In this document: one piece after another, positions 9,394 through 18,134 of the stretch
Numbering within the stretch: the first letter of the stretch is position 1
Layout: each line of letters begins with the position of its first letter
From: Amycolatopsis pithecellobii
Lineage (GTDB): Bacteria; Actinomycetota; Actinomycetes; Mycobacteriales; Pseudonocardiaceae
DNA: 64,000 nt
NCBI RefSeq assembly: GCF_009707865.1
Contig: NZ_WMBA01000024.1
Location: forward strand, 38,272-102,271
Reading direction: 5' to 3'
The notes under the pieces: generated by a model
The model's database searches: none
What the model saw: the letters and a program-made list of their open reading frames with translations, nothing else
What the model was told of the DNA's origin: nothing
Translations under genes and position numbers: made by a program

Positions 9394-9634
9394 CTTGCAA
9401 ATCTTGCATAGTCGGGTGGCGGCCGGGTTGGTGTGGTCCTCGGCCGGACGCATCCGTATGACATCGCTCTGGAGTGGTGTTGGGAGTTGCCGGCCGAACT
9501 GGACGCGGAACTCGCGATGGACCTGTTGGTGGCTACGGCTGGGACTTCGCATGCTGGTCATGGGTGGCCGGGCGGACGATGTTGCGCGTCAGACTTTGTG
9601 GCTCAGGGGTTAGGTAGGTTTCCGAGCAGGAGGT
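9394..9634. other. Gene-poor junction, no recognisable gene
   Basis: About 240 bases after the aldehyde dehydrogenase. Short plus-strand frames run through it without stops, but none shows a domain I recognise. Its position next to a broken transposase suggests insertion/deletion debris. Confidence 0.4.
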
Positions 9635-9640
9635 ATGACG

Positions 9641-9885
9641 ATGAGCCGTCCTCCGGTGTTTCCGGCGGAGGATAAGATTCGGATCGTATTGAGCGTGCTG
9701 TCCGGCGAGATGACGATCGCCGAGGCTGCTCGGCCGAATACGGTGTCTGAGCAGTCGATCGGCCGGTGGAAGCCCAGTTCTTGGAGGGCGGCCTTGCCGG
9801 GATCGCCGAGGGCGGAAAGGCCGGTCCCTCGAGGCGTGGGGTGCAGTTGCAGTCCCAGATCGACGAGCTGACCACGGCGTTGGGT
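9641..9885 (+). pseudogene. IS3-type transposase OrfA remnant, frameshifted and truncated
   Basis: It starts well (AGGAGG 7 bases before ATG 9641) and encodes FPAEDKIRIVLSVLSGEMTIAEAAR and VSEQSIGRWK, the helix-turn-helix of an actinobacterial IS3-type OrfA. At about 9770 one base is missing: the protein continues as AQFLEGGLAGIAEGGK in the next frame. It then stops being transposase after LTTALGEA (about 9880). No OrfB follows, so the element is dead. Confidence 0.7.
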
Positions 9886-9889
9886 GAGG

Positions 9890-10075
9890 CGTATGGACTC
9901 GGGCTCGCATCTCGGCACCGTGCTCGTGCCCGGCCATTCGGTCACGAACTTCACCTTCGGCGGAGGCGATCTGAAGACGTTGTTCTTCACCACCTACACC
10001 GACTTCGGCCGCATCCGGCTCCGGGTCCCGGGTGTCGCCGTCCCGCGGTCCGGCGACGCCGGGAATCCTTCCTGA
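9890..10075 (+). pseudogene. C-terminal scrap of an SMP-30/gluconolactonase-family protein
   Basis: The frame ending at TGA 10073-10075 reads LGTVLVPGHSVTNFTFGG, then DLKTLFFTTYTDFGRIRL and RVPGV. This is the closing blade of SMP-30/gluconolactonase beta-propellers (typically TN-x-x-FGGPD-x-x-TL-x-x-T). Only about 60 residues remain, fused directly to the transposase remnant, so the insertion or a later deletion removed the rest. Confidence 0.6.
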
Positions 10076-10095
10076 ACTTGCCGCCTCCAGCCTGC

Positions 10096-10458
10096 TCATC
10101 GTCCTGGCGTCCGAGATGTGTCGAACCATGCTGAGACGCGGTCGATTGCCGTCCGGTCAGGGGTGAGTTCGAAGACGTCGGCGCCGGGGAAGTCCACCGC
10201 GGTTCCGTCGTGGGTTCGACCATGGAGCGCCACTTCGACGTACGCCAATGAGCCGTCGACCACGACGCGAGTGATCTCGTCGCGGTGCTCGGCGAACCGA
10301 TCGAACACTGCTCGCAGATGGTCGGCGATCCCCGTCGGCCCGTGCGCCACGACGACGCCGAGGTTGAGGCAGTCCGCCTGTGCGGTGAAGCACTGCGCGA
10401 CCGTTGTCCAGTCTCGTGCATTGGCGGCGGCGAGGTAGCGGTCGATCACGGGAGGCAT
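10096..10458 (-). CDS. SnoaL/NTF2-like small protein
   Basis: 120 residues from ATG 10458: VIDRYLAAANARDWTTVAQCFTAQADCLNLG, then a central DHLRAVFDRFAEHRDEITRVVVDGSLAYVEVALHG sheet and VDFPGADVFELTPD. This is the cone-shaped NTF2-like fold seen in SnoaL-type cyclases, isomerases and ring-hydroxylase accessory proteins. A GTG at about 10473 is an alternative start; a longer frame to 10587 would cross the putative operator upstream of the hydantoinase and is less likely. It is divergent from the hydantoinase operon. Confidence 0.65.
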   Translation of the reverse strand: MPPVIDRYLAAANARDWTTVAQCFTAQADCLNLGVVVAHGPTGIADHLRAVFDRFAEHRDEITRVVVDGSLAYVEVALHGRTHDGTAVDFPGADVFELTPDRTAIDRVSAWFDTSRTPGR

Positions 10459-10566
10459 GTCCTGGTTCGTCACAACAACGAAAGTAGGAAAGGCAGATCG
10501 CTTCGCACAACGCAGGCGTTCCGCTATGCGGTACACCGAGAGTCGTGACCATGGCCGAATACTGCT

Positions 10567-10580
10567 ATCCGATATAGGAT
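10567..10580. promoter_or_regulatory. Putative operator, ATAGGAT class
   Basis: ATCCGATATAGGAT is a near-perfect palindrome (one mismatched pair), 39 bases upstream of the hydantoinase start. It shares ATATAGGAT with sites at 16255, 20568 and 37080. Confidence 0.5.
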
Positions 10581-10619
10581 GTAGCAAGTAGGTTCACGAG
10601 CTCGGAGAAATGGGGATTC

Positions 10620-12005
10620 ATGTCGTTGGACATCGCGATCAGGAACGGCACCCTGGCCACGGCCGACGCGACCTTCGAGTCCGATATCGGCATCTCCGAC
10701 GGCAAGGTGGTGCTCATCTCGCAGAACCTGCCGGAGGCCAAGCGCGAAATCGACGCGACCGGCCGCATCGTCGTGCCGGGCGCGATCGACGTGCACACTC
10801 ATTTCGACCGGGTGCACAGCTGGCACGGCAAGAAGAACACCGACGACTACGAGACCGGCACCCGTGCGGCCGCGATCGGCGGTATCACCACCGTCGTCAA
10901 CTTCGCATTCCAGGAGCCGGGCTGGGATCTGCGGCAGGGCATCGACCACGAACTCGCCCTCGCAGACGGCAACGCGCACATCGACTTCGGGCTGCACACC
11001 GTCGTCGCCGACCTGAGTGTCGACGGCACGCTGTCGGCGATCAAGTCGGTCGCCGACGAAGGCTACGCCAGCGTCAAGATCTTCACCGCGGTGCCGCATG
11101 TCGGGCTCACCGACCCCGAGATCCTCAAGGTGCTCGAGGTCTGTCGTGACGATGGCGTGCTGGTCAGTGTGCACGCCGAGGACGACCCGCTGTGCAACCA
11201 CCTCGTGAACCACTACCTCGAAGCCGGCAAGACACACGTCAGGTACTTCCCGAAGGCTCGTCCGCCGGTCGCCGAGGCGCTGGCCACCGGCCGTGTTGCC
11301 GCCTACGCACGTGAGCTGGGCGCGCCGGTGTATTTCGTGCACCTGTCGTCGCGCAAGGCACTGCAGGAGGTGCGACGTTCGCGCGAGGAGGGCGGCGAAG
11401 TCTATGTCGAGACACGTCCGGTCTACCTGTATCTGGACGAGTCGCGTTACGAACTTCCCGACAACCAGGGCAATCTCTACGTGTGCCTGCCGCCGCTACG
11501 GTCCAAAATGGACCAGGAGACGCTCTGGCAGGGCATGCGCAACGGCGAGATCCAGACCTACGCCACCGACCACGCACCATGGACGTCAAGTCAGAAGCTG
11601 GACGCCCCGAACTTCTCGCGGATCCCGGCCGGCGTCGCCAATGTCCAGACCAGCATCGGCATGCTGTACTCCGACGGCGTGACGCGAGGCAAGATCTCGC
11701 TCCAGCAGTTCGTCGCCGTCACCTCCACGAACCCGGCAAAGCTGTTCGGCATGTGGCCGCGCAAGGGCACGCTCACGCCCGGTGCCGACGCCGACATCGT
11801 GCTCATCGACCCGAGACGCGCCGTCGAGCTGCAGAACGGCGGCCTGGCCTCGAATGTCGACTATGACCCGTACGCCGGCTACCAGGGCGTGGGCTGGCCG
11901 GTCATGACCATTTCTCGCGGCGAAATCGTCGCCGAGGAGGGCCGCATCCTGAGTAAGCCGGGTCGCGGCCGCGTGGTCAAACGCTCCCGGTTCCAGTCGC
12001 TGTGA
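10620..12005 (+). CDS. Dihydropyrimidinase/D-hydantoinase/cyclic-imidase family hydrolase
   Basis: 461 residues, full length for the cyclic amidohydrolase family. All metal-centre ligands are present: His59 and His61 (DVHTHF), the Lys that becomes carbamylated, Lys153 (SVKIF), His185 (SVHAEDD), His241 (FVHLSS) and Asp317 (ATDHAPW). The family opens cyclic amides: hydantoins, dihydropyrimidines, allantoin and cyclic imides. With an amidase three genes on and a Rieske dioxygenase after it, a cyclic imide or hydantoin-like growth substrate is attractive, but this is inference. It is first in an operon with a putative operator upstream; its stop overlaps the next start (GTGA). Confidence 0.88.
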   Translation: MSLDIAIRNGTLATADATFESDIGISDGKVVLISQNLPEAKREIDATGRIVVPGAIDVHTHFDRVHSWHGKKNTDDYETGTRAAAIGGITTVVNFAFQEPGWDLRQGIDHELALADGNAHIDFGLHTVVADLSVDGTLSAIKSVADEGYASVKIFTAVPHVGLTDPEILKVLEVCRDDGVLVSVHAEDDPLCNHLVNHYLEAGKTHVRYFPKARPPVAEALATGRVAAYARELGAPVYFVHLSSRKALQEVRRSREEGGEVYVETRPVYLYLDESRYELPDNQGNLYVCLPPLRSKMDQETLWQGMRNGEIQTYATDHAPWTSSQKLDAPNFSRIPAGVANVQTSIGMLYSDGVTRGKISLQQFVAVTSTNPAKLFGMWPRKGTLTPGADADIVLIDPRRAVELQNGGLASNVDYDPYAGYQGVGWPVMTISRGEIVAEEGRILSKPGRGRVVKRSRFQSL

Positions 12006-13009
12006 CGGCCGCGGACGGCGGGTCCGTCTACGACTCGCATATGCACTACGTGCCGCGCGCAGCGCTGGCGCAACTCGACGTGCCGGGCATGGAACGGCTC
12101 GGCGTGCGTTACGACGCCGAGCTGGACCGATTCGTCCGCATCGGCGAGACGCACCAGGGTATCCCGTCGTCACTCCTCGACTTGCAGGATCCGGTCGACG
12201 GCGGCGGGCATCCCGTGATTCAGGTGCTCAGCCCGTGGAGCGACCTGATCCGGGACGACGTGCCGGAACGCGAAGGCGCCGACTGGTGCCGCGTCCTGAA
12301 CGACGCGGTGTGGCGCGACATCGAGCAGCGCGCCGGCTTCCGGGCCTATGCGGCGATCCCGATCTCCTCGCCCGAGGTCGCGGCCGAGGAGTTCGAGCGG
12401 GCGGTGTCGCTCGGCTTCGTCGGCGGGATGATCCCCACGCAGGTCGGCGGTCGGAACCTCGACGATTGGGGCATCGACCCGCTGCTGGAGGTGTCGGAGC
12501 GCCTGGGCGCGCCGATCTTCGTGCACCCGGCTAAGACTTTCGGCCGGGAGCGGTTCATGAAGCACTTCCTGCGGAACATGTGCGGGTACCCGTTCGAGAC
12601 GACGGTCGCGGCGTTCAGCCTCTTTTTCTCCGCCGCGTTCGAGCGTTATCCCGGAGCCCGGGTGCTCCTGTCGCACTGTGGCGGCACGCTGCCGTTCCTG
12701 GCCGGCCGCGCGGTGCACGCCACCTCCGCGGTGCCCGATTTCGGCCGGGCCGGGCTGTCGGTGCGCGACATCGTCGAGCCGTTCTTTTTCGACTGCGTGG
12801 TCGCGGACCCGGACGCGCTCGCTTTCGGGCTGGCCGTGGTCGGTCCCGAGCGGATGGTGCTGGGCTCCGACGGTCCGTTCTCGATGGGGCTCGCCGACCC
12901 GGTTTCGCAGGTCCGGGAGGCGGCCCGGATCGCGGGGCTGGATCCGGAGGCGGTGTTCCGGGCGGTGGCGATCCAGACGCCGGAACGGATGTACGGGGCG
13001 GCGGGATGA
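12002..13009 (+). CDS. Amidohydrolase 2 family protein (ACMSD-like), complete metal site
   Basis: 335 residues, GTG start overlapping the hydantoinase stop. It has the full ACMSD-type metal set: SHMHYV (HxH) at residue 13 onward, FVHPAK, LLSHCGG and LGSDGPFSMG. Enzymes of this type decarboxylate or hydrolyse aromatic and ring-cleaved acids using one Zn. Its placement between ring opening (hydantoinase) and amide removal (amidase) suggests action on a common intermediate. It overlaps the amidase start by ATGA. Confidence 0.82.
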   Translation: MTAADGGSVYDSHMHYVPRAALAQLDVPGMERLGVRYDAELDRFVRIGETHQGIPSSLLDLQDPVDGGGHPVIQVLSPWSDLIRDDVPEREGADWCRVLNDAVWRDIEQRAGFRAYAAIPISSPEVAAEEFERAVSLGFVGGMIPTQVGGRNLDDWGIDPLLEVSERLGAPIFVHPAKTFGRERFMKHFLRNMCGYPFETTVAAFSLFFSAAFERYPGARVLLSHCGGTLPFLAGRAVHATSAVPDFGRAGLSVRDIVEPFFFDCVVADPDALAFGLAVVGPERMVLGSDGPFSMGLADPVSQVREAARIAGLDPEAVFRAVAIQTPERMYGAAG

Positions 13010-14409
13010 ACTCCGGCGTGGCCGGACTCACGGCCGGCGAGCTGGGCCGCGCCTATCGCGACGGCCAACTTTCGCCGGCGGAGGCGGTGGGTCTCCTCGC
13101 GACCAGGATCGAGGAGACCGGCCCCGTTCTCGGTGCGTTCGCGGCACTGCGTCTGGACCAGGCGATCGACGAGGCGCGGCAACGGTCGGACGAACTCGCC
13201 CGAGGCGAGGACCGCGGCCCGTTGCACGGCATTCCCCTCGGGGTCAAGGAACTCTTCGACGTCGCGGGACTGCCCACGTGCTACGGCTCGGCCGTGTTCG
13301 GCAGCCGGGTGCCGGACACCGATGCGAGCGCCGTGGCCCGGCTGCGGGCGGCCGGCGCCGTGGTCGTGGGCTCGACTCGGTCACACGAGTTCGGGTGGGG
13401 GATCACCTCCCAGCACCCGACGCTCGGAGGTGTCCGCAACCCGTGGGATCTCTCCCGCGTGCCGGGCGGGTCCAGTGGCGGCTCGGCGGCGGCCGTCGCC
13501 GCCGGGCTGGTGCCACTGGCCATCGGCACGGACACGGGCGGGTCGGTGCGCATTCCGGCGGCCTTCTGCGGCGTCATCGGCTTCAAGCCGACGTTCGGTC
13601 GGATCGGACGCCGCGGAGCGATGCCGTTGGCTCCGTCGCTCGATCATGTCGGCGTCCTCGCGCGTGACGCCAGGGATGCCGCGTTGTGCGCCGGTGCGAT
13701 GACCGGCGATCCCGGCGAATGCGTGGCCGGGCAGCCGGCCGCGGTAAGGCTCCGATTCCTGCACCCGCCGGACAGCGAACTCGAAGAACTCGACAGCGAT
13801 TACCGTTTCGCGCTGACCCGGACGCTGGCGGTCCTTTCGGATGCCGGCGCCACGCTGCATCCCTACCCGCCGGCGGGCGGACCAGCGCGTGCTGCGTTCG
13901 GGCCGATACAGCTGGCCGAGGCGTACCACCACCATTCCGAAATCCTGCGAACCTACCCGGTCCTGGCGGCCGCATATGGCGAGGATGTCCGGCAGCGTCT
14001 CGTGCTCGGTGCCCGCGTGACACTGCGGGAATACGTCAACGCGACTTACGAACGACAGCGCCTCACCCGCCGCATCGAAAGGAATCTGGACGGGGTGGAC
14101 GCCATGATCTCGCCGGTCTCGAGCCGAGGGCCGGCCTCGGTGCGCGAACCCGATGTGGTCGTCCATCGCGGCAGGCCGGTTGCCTTGCGGGATGTCGTGC
14201 TCGGTCACACCGTGCCACAGAACCTGTCCGGGCTGCCGGCCATCGCCATCTGCGTCGGCGTTGACCGCGCCGGCTTGCCGATCGGTGTTCAGCTGACCGG
14301 GGCGAGAGGGCGTGACGAGGCGCTTGTCCTGCTCGCGCAGCGAGTGGTCGAACTGCTGGCCGCCGCGGGAGGGCAAGGATTCACGGCCCCTACCCTGCCC
14401 ACAACATAG
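13006..14409 (+). CDS. Amidase-signature-family amidase
   Basis: 467 residues. The Ser-cisSer-Lys triad is visible: Lys in LGVKELFD, the Gly/Ser-rich GGSSGGSAAAVAAG, and the nucleophile Ser in GTDTGGSVRIPAAFCG. It hydrolyses an amide to acid plus ammonia. After a cyclic-imide or hydantoin opening enzyme it could act as a half-amidase, which would give a free dicarboxylate for the dioxygenase downstream (inference). Start ATG 13006 overlaps the preceding TGA; an upstream in-frame extension is inside the neighbouring gene. Confidence 0.9.
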   Translation: MNSGVAGLTAGELGRAYRDGQLSPAEAVGLLATRIEETGPVLGAFAALRLDQAIDEARQRSDELARGEDRGPLHGIPLGVKELFDVAGLPTCYGSAVFGSRVPDTDASAVARLRAAGAVVVGSTRSHEFGWGITSQHPTLGGVRNPWDLSRVPGGSSGGSAAAVAAGLVPLAIGTDTGGSVRIPAAFCGVIGFKPTFGRIGRRGAMPLAPSLDHVGVLARDARDAALCAGAMTGDPGECVAGQPAAVRLRFLHPPDSELEELDSDYRFALTRTLAVLSDAGATLHPYPPAGGPARAAFGPIQLAEAYHHHSEILRTYPVLAAAYGEDVRQRLVLGARVTLREYVNATYERQRLTRRIERNLDGVDAMISPVSSRGPASVREPDVVVHRGRPVALRDVVLGHTVPQNLSGLPAIAICVGVDRAGLPIGVQLTGARGRDEALVLLAQRVVELLAAAGGQGFTAPTLPTT

Positions 14410-14422
14410 ACGAAATTTTGTA

Positions 14423-14436
14423 CATCATATATGATG
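14423..14436. promoter_or_regulatory. Putative operator, CATATATGATG class
   Basis: CATCATATATGATG is a perfect 14-base palindrome 30 bases upstream of ATG 14467, in the short gap after the amidase. The same core recurs at 27593. Confidence 0.55.
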
Positions 14437-14466
14437 GTAAGAGTTCCGTCGAAAAGAGGGTTCGTC

Positions 14467-15672
14467 ATGGGGTACATCGACATCGACAGCCACGTTCTCG
14501 AATGTGACGACACATGGGAGTACTTCGACCCCGCCGAACGTGAGCATCGCCCGTTCCAGTTGCGGATGGACACGCAGAAGGTCGGCGGGGCCGGTACTTC
14601 GTTCGGCGCGCTTTGGCGCTTGGGCGACGCATGGTCCGGAGTTTTCCCGCCGGACGCGATGTTGCATGACGGGGCTGGTAACCGGTATGACCCCGATACG
14701 GTGACGATGCGGGACCCGTCCCGGCGAATCGCCGAACTCGACACCCTCGGCATCGACGTGCAGATGTTGTACACCACGACCTTCCTCACCGCCGGAATGC
14801 GACACCCGGTCGCCGAAGCCGCGATCAAGCGCAGCTGGAACCGGTGGATGGCCGAACGGGTCGCCGACTCCGGCGGGCGGTTCTCCTGGGCAGCGGAAAT
14901 ACCCGTGCGGATGCTCGACCGTGCCGTCCAGGAGGCGGAGTTCGCCGCTGAGCACGGTGCGAAGGCGGTGCATCTGCATGCCGTCGAAAGCGGTTGCTAC
15001 CTCGACGATCCCTACTTCGATCACCTGTTCACGCGGCTGCAGGCCCTCGATCTCACGATCGTCGTGCACATCGCGGCGCCGTTGGCCAGCAGCCGTGCCG
15101 TGTTCTCGATAGGGACCGCGTTCCGGAGCATGGCACCGTACATGGACCACCTCGCGTCGCCTCTGTCGGCATTCTGGACGGTGCTGGCAACCGATCTCCA
15201 CAAGCGGTATCCGAAGTTGCGTTTCTTCTTCAGCGAAGTCGGGGCGATGTGGACGTTCTCGCTCCTGCATCACTGGGAACGGATCAAGGCGAGCCAGTCC
15301 GCGGACTTCCGGGTCAGGCGGATCGACCCGGCGGTGCTGGAGGAGAAGAACATCTTCATCGGCTGCTTCGTCGATGAGGATCTTGCGCTCCTGACGTCGC
15401 GGCTGGGCGAGAACGTGCTCGCGTTCGGGACCGACTACGGGCACAACGATCTGTCTTCGCAGCTGGGCGGGCATACCGCGATCGTGGAGCGGGACGACAT
15501 CTCCGCCGGGATCGCGCGCAAGATCGTCGATGACAACGGCCGGCGTGCCTTCGGGCTCGATTCGGCGTTCCGGCCGGCCGACTCGATCGAAGCCTCGGCC
15601 GAGCTGCCGCACACACGTGCGGTCCAGAGTGCGGCCGCCGGGGCGCTCGGCGTCGTGAGTATCGGCGTTTGA
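14467..15672 (+). CDS. Amidohydrolase 2 family protein (long form)
   Basis: 401 residues. It begins GYIDIDSHVLECDDTWEYF, the D-x-H-x-x-E style start of the longer amidohydrolase-2 group, and keeps VVHIAAP and FGTDYGHND. FFSEVGAMW replaces the GH motif seen in ACMSD, as in this subgroup. Members near Rieske oxygenases are usually annotated as decarboxylases or hydrolases without proof. GAAAAGAGGG lies before the ATG. It begins a transcription unit behind its own palindromic site and is followed by the flavin reductase. Confidence 0.78.
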   Translation: MGYIDIDSHVLECDDTWEYFDPAEREHRPFQLRMDTQKVGGAGTSFGALWRLGDAWSGVFPPDAMLHDGAGNRYDPDTVTMRDPSRRIAELDTLGIDVQMLYTTTFLTAGMRHPVAEAAIKRSWNRWMAERVADSGGRFSWAAEIPVRMLDRAVQEAEFAAEHGAKAVHLHAVESGCYLDDPYFDHLFTRLQALDLTIVVHIAAPLASSRAVFSIGTAFRSMAPYMDHLASPLSAFWTVLATDLHKRYPKLRFFFSEVGAMWTFSLLHHWERIKASQSADFRVRRIDPAVLEEKNIFIGCFVDEDLALLTSRLGENVLAFGTDYGHNDLSSQLGGHTAIVERDDISAGIARKIVDDNGRRAFGLDSAFRPADSIEASAELPHTRAVQSAAAGALGVVSIGV

Positions 15673-15706
15673 CCCCGTGCCGCGAGAGCCGTGATGGAGG
15701 TGATGC

Positions 15707-16240
15707 ATGAGCAGGGGATCAGTGCGTGACGCGGTCCGGATCACCGAGTGCGACGCGTCGGCCGGCCCGGACTTCCGGCGAGCGATGTCGCGATTCGCGT
15801 CCGGCGTCGTCCTGGTCACGGCTCGCGACGGTGAAGACCTCGTCGGGATGACGTGTCAATCGTTCACGAGCCTGTCCTTGAAACCGCCGTTGGTCACCTT
15901 TGCTGCCGGCCGCGGGTCGACGAGCTTCCCGCGCCTGTGTGACGCGGGGGAGGTGTGCATCAGCGTGCTGTCCCGGGAACAAGACTGGCTCTCCAGTCAG
16001 TTCGCGGTCAGCGGCGGCGACAAGTGGCGATCGGTCGGCTGGAGCCCCGGTCGCAACGGCGCACCCCGCGTCAGCGATGCCGTGATGTGGTGCGAGGGCC
16101 GGATCGAAATCGTACACGAGGTGGGGGATCATCTGCTCGCCATCGTGGCGGTCTCCAGCCTGGCCACCGCCGATGGACCGGTCTCGCCGCTGATCTTCCA
16201 TGACGGCCGCTATACCGGTCTTCACCATGCCGCCGGATAA
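15707..16240 (+). CDS. Flavin reductase domain protein (HpaC/Rv-type)
   Basis: 177 residues. The flavin reductase-like beta barrel is shown by FRRAMSRFASGVVLVTARDG, GMTCQSFTSLSLKPPLV and VCISVLS, ending HDGRYTGL. It reduces FMN or FAD with NAD(P)H and supplies flavin to a separate monooxygenase. No flavin monooxygenase is visible in this operon, so its partner may lie elsewhere, or it may have another role. GGAGG lies before ATG 15707. Confidence 0.82.
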   Translation: MSRGSVRDAVRITECDASAGPDFRRAMSRFASGVVLVTARDGEDLVGMTCQSFTSLSLKPPLVTFAAGRGSTSFPRLCDAGEVCISVLSREQDWLSSQFAVSGGDKWRSVGWSPGRNGAPRVSDAVMWCEGRIEIVHEVGDHLLAIVAVSSLATADGPVSPLIFHDGRYTGLHHAAG

Positions 16241-16254
16241 ACCCAACGGCTACG

Positions 16255-16268
16255 ATCCTATATTATAT
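16255..16268. promoter_or_regulatory. Putative operator, ATAGGAT class
   Basis: ATCCTATATTATAT (reverse complement contains ATATAGGAT) lies 19 bases before the Rieske alpha start. It could also include a -10 promoter element. Confidence 0.45.
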
Positions 16269-16287
16269 TTGAACAAGAGGAGGGGTC

Positions 16288-17637
16288 GTGGAACCCTACG
16301 TCGTTGACGACATGGAGTCTTCGCGGTTCGTCGTGCACCGCCGCACGATGACCGACGCCGAGTTGTTCGAGTGCGAGCGCCGACTGGTCTTCGATCGCTG
16401 CTGGTTGTATCTGGGCCACGAGTCGGAGATCCGCGAGCCTCACTCGTTCCAGACCCGGACCCTCGCCGGCCGACCGCTGCTCATGCTCCGCCAGGCCGAC
16501 GGCCGCGTCGCCGCGTTCATCAACTCCTGCACCCACCGCGGCGCCCCTGTGTGCAAAGAGGCCTCGGGCAAGAGCAAGTTCTTCCGCTGCTTCTACCATT
16601 TGTGGACCTTCGACACGACCGGCGCGCTCGTGAACGTCCCGGACGAGGAGTCGTACGGCGACACGCTCGACAAGCGCGCACTCGGGCTCGTGCCGGTGCC
16701 GCGGCTCGAGGCGTACCGCGGGTTCGTGTTCGTGTCGTTCGACCCGGCGATCGAGCCGCTGGCCGACTACCTGGGGCCGGCCGCGGATTACCTGGACCTG
16801 GTCGCGAACTCCGCCGAGACCGAGGTCGAGGTCATCCACGGCACGCATGGCTGGGGCGCCAGGGCGAACTGGAAGATGATGGTGGAGAACAGCATGGACT
16901 CCTACCACGTGCCGTTCGGACACAAGCGCTACCTCGACGCCATCACCTCGGCCGGGGTCACGTTCAAGCCCGCGGACGCGAAGTCCTCGGGCGGGTACGC
17001 GGCGAAAGCCGGGGGCTACGTCCAGGATCTCGGGCACGGCCACACTGTCACCGCGGGCGCGGGCGGCGGTTTCGGGCGTCCGGCGAGCGAGGTGGTCGAG
17101 GCCAAGCTGCGGGCGCGCCGCGAACGACTCGAGGCACTCCACGGCGCCGACTACGTGCACAGACTGCACGCGGGCCCACGCAACTGCTTCATCTTCCCGA
17201 ACCTGTTCGTCATCGATTTGGTGATGGGCACGACGGTGCGCCTGATCGACCCGGTGTCGGTGAACCAGATGCGGATCACCGGCTGGATGGTTGCGCCGCG
17301 CGACGAGGACCCCGATCTGCGCCAGTACCGTCTCGACAACTCCCTCGGGTTCTGGGGTCCGGCCGGCCTCGCCAGCCCCGACGACGTCGAGATCGTGGAG
17401 AGCTGTCAGGTCGCGTGCGAAGGTGCCGCGAACGAGCTGGGCTGGATCCAGAACTCGCGTGGGATCACCCGCGAGTCCCCGCTCGGTGTGGACGAGTACC
17501 AGATGCGCACGTTCTGGCGCCGCTGGAATCAGCTGGTCACCGGCACCGAGCCGAAGGCCGAGAAGCACACGGTGACCTCGACCTTCCAGCTCGCCCAGCC
17601 GGAGTCCACCGAGTTGCGCGCGGCGGCCTGCCGATGA
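16288..17637 (+). CDS. Rieske non-heme iron dioxygenase, alpha subunit (system 1)
   Basis: 449 residues. Rieske 2Fe-2S ligands are Cys81, His83, Cys101 and His104 (CTHRGAPVC, CFYHLW); the bridging Asp204 and the iron ligands His207 and His212 lie in DSYHVPFGH. It forms the catalytic subunit of an aromatic-ring dioxygenase that inserts O2 to give a cis-dihydrodiol. The GTG start has AGAGGAGGGG in front. The beta subunit overlaps by ATGA, and a flavin/2Fe-2S reductase follows, giving a two-component system of the benzoate or phthalate kind. Confidence 0.92.
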   Translation: MEPYVVDDMESSRFVVHRRTMTDAELFECERRLVFDRCWLYLGHESEIREPHSFQTRTLAGRPLLMLRQADGRVAAFINSCTHRGAPVCKEASGKSKFFRCFYHLWTFDTTGALVNVPDEESYGDTLDKRALGLVPVPRLEAYRGFVFVSFDPAIEPLADYLGPAADYLDLVANSAETEVEVIHGTHGWGARANWKMMVENSMDSYHVPFGHKRYLDAITSAGVTFKPADAKSSGGYAAKAGGYVQDLGHGHTVTAGAGGGFGRPASEVVEAKLRARRERLEALHGADYVHRLHAGPRNCFIFPNLFVIDLVMGTTVRLIDPVSVNQMRITGWMVAPRDEDPDLRQYRLDNSLGFWGPAGLASPDDVEIVESCQVACEGAANELGWIQNSRGITRESPLGVDEYQMRTFWRRWNQLVTGTEPKAEKHTVTSTFQLAQPESTELRAAACR

Positions 17638-18134
17638 CAACGACGATCTCCGACGGCGTCGAGCTGCACTACCGCGTGGAGCGGTTCCTGTACGGCGAGG
17701 CCGAGCTCCTCGATGCCTGGCGGCTGCGTGACTGGCTGAAGCTTTTCACCGAGGACGCGCGGTACACGGTGCCGGCCACAGACCTCGCGGACCCCGACCC
17801 GGTCCACGATCTGTATCTGCTTAACGAGGACTACGGCCGCCTCAAGGAGCGGGTCGATTCATTGCTGGGTAAGTGGGCGCACGCCGAGAACCCGGTTTCG
17901 ACCACCCGGCGAGTGGTCACCAACGTCCGGGTGCGGCCCGACGGCGAGCACCTCGACGTCCGGGCCAACTTCGTCGTCTACCGCGCCCGTCGCGGTGCGA
18001 GCGACACGTACATCGGCGAGTACCGCCATACCCTTCTTTCCCTGCCGGACGGGACTTTCCGGTTCGCATCCCGCAGCGCCGTGCTGAGCCACGAAAACCT
18101 CTGCGCCCAGGGCAAGCTCAGCATCATCCTATGA
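17634..18134 (+). CDS. Ring-hydroxylating dioxygenase beta subunit (system 1)
   Basis: 166 residues with the NTF2-like fold of dioxygenase beta subunits: VERFLYGEAELLDAWRLRDW, FTEDARYTVP, then TRRVVTNVRVR and a final DGTFRFASRSAVL. It supports alpha3-beta3 assembly and has no cofactor. It overlaps the alpha gene and the reductase gene by ATGA at each end, so the three are translationally coupled. The frame runs far upstream inside the alpha gene; ATG 17634 is the true start. Confidence 0.9.
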   Translation: MTTTISDGVELHYRVERFLYGEAELLDAWRLRDWLKLFTEDARYTVPATDLADPDPVHDLYLLNEDYGRLKERVDSLLGKWAHAENPVSTTRRVVTNVRVRPDGEHLDVRANFVVYRARRGASDTYIGEYRHTLLSLPDGTFRFASRSAVLSHENLCAQGKLSIIL

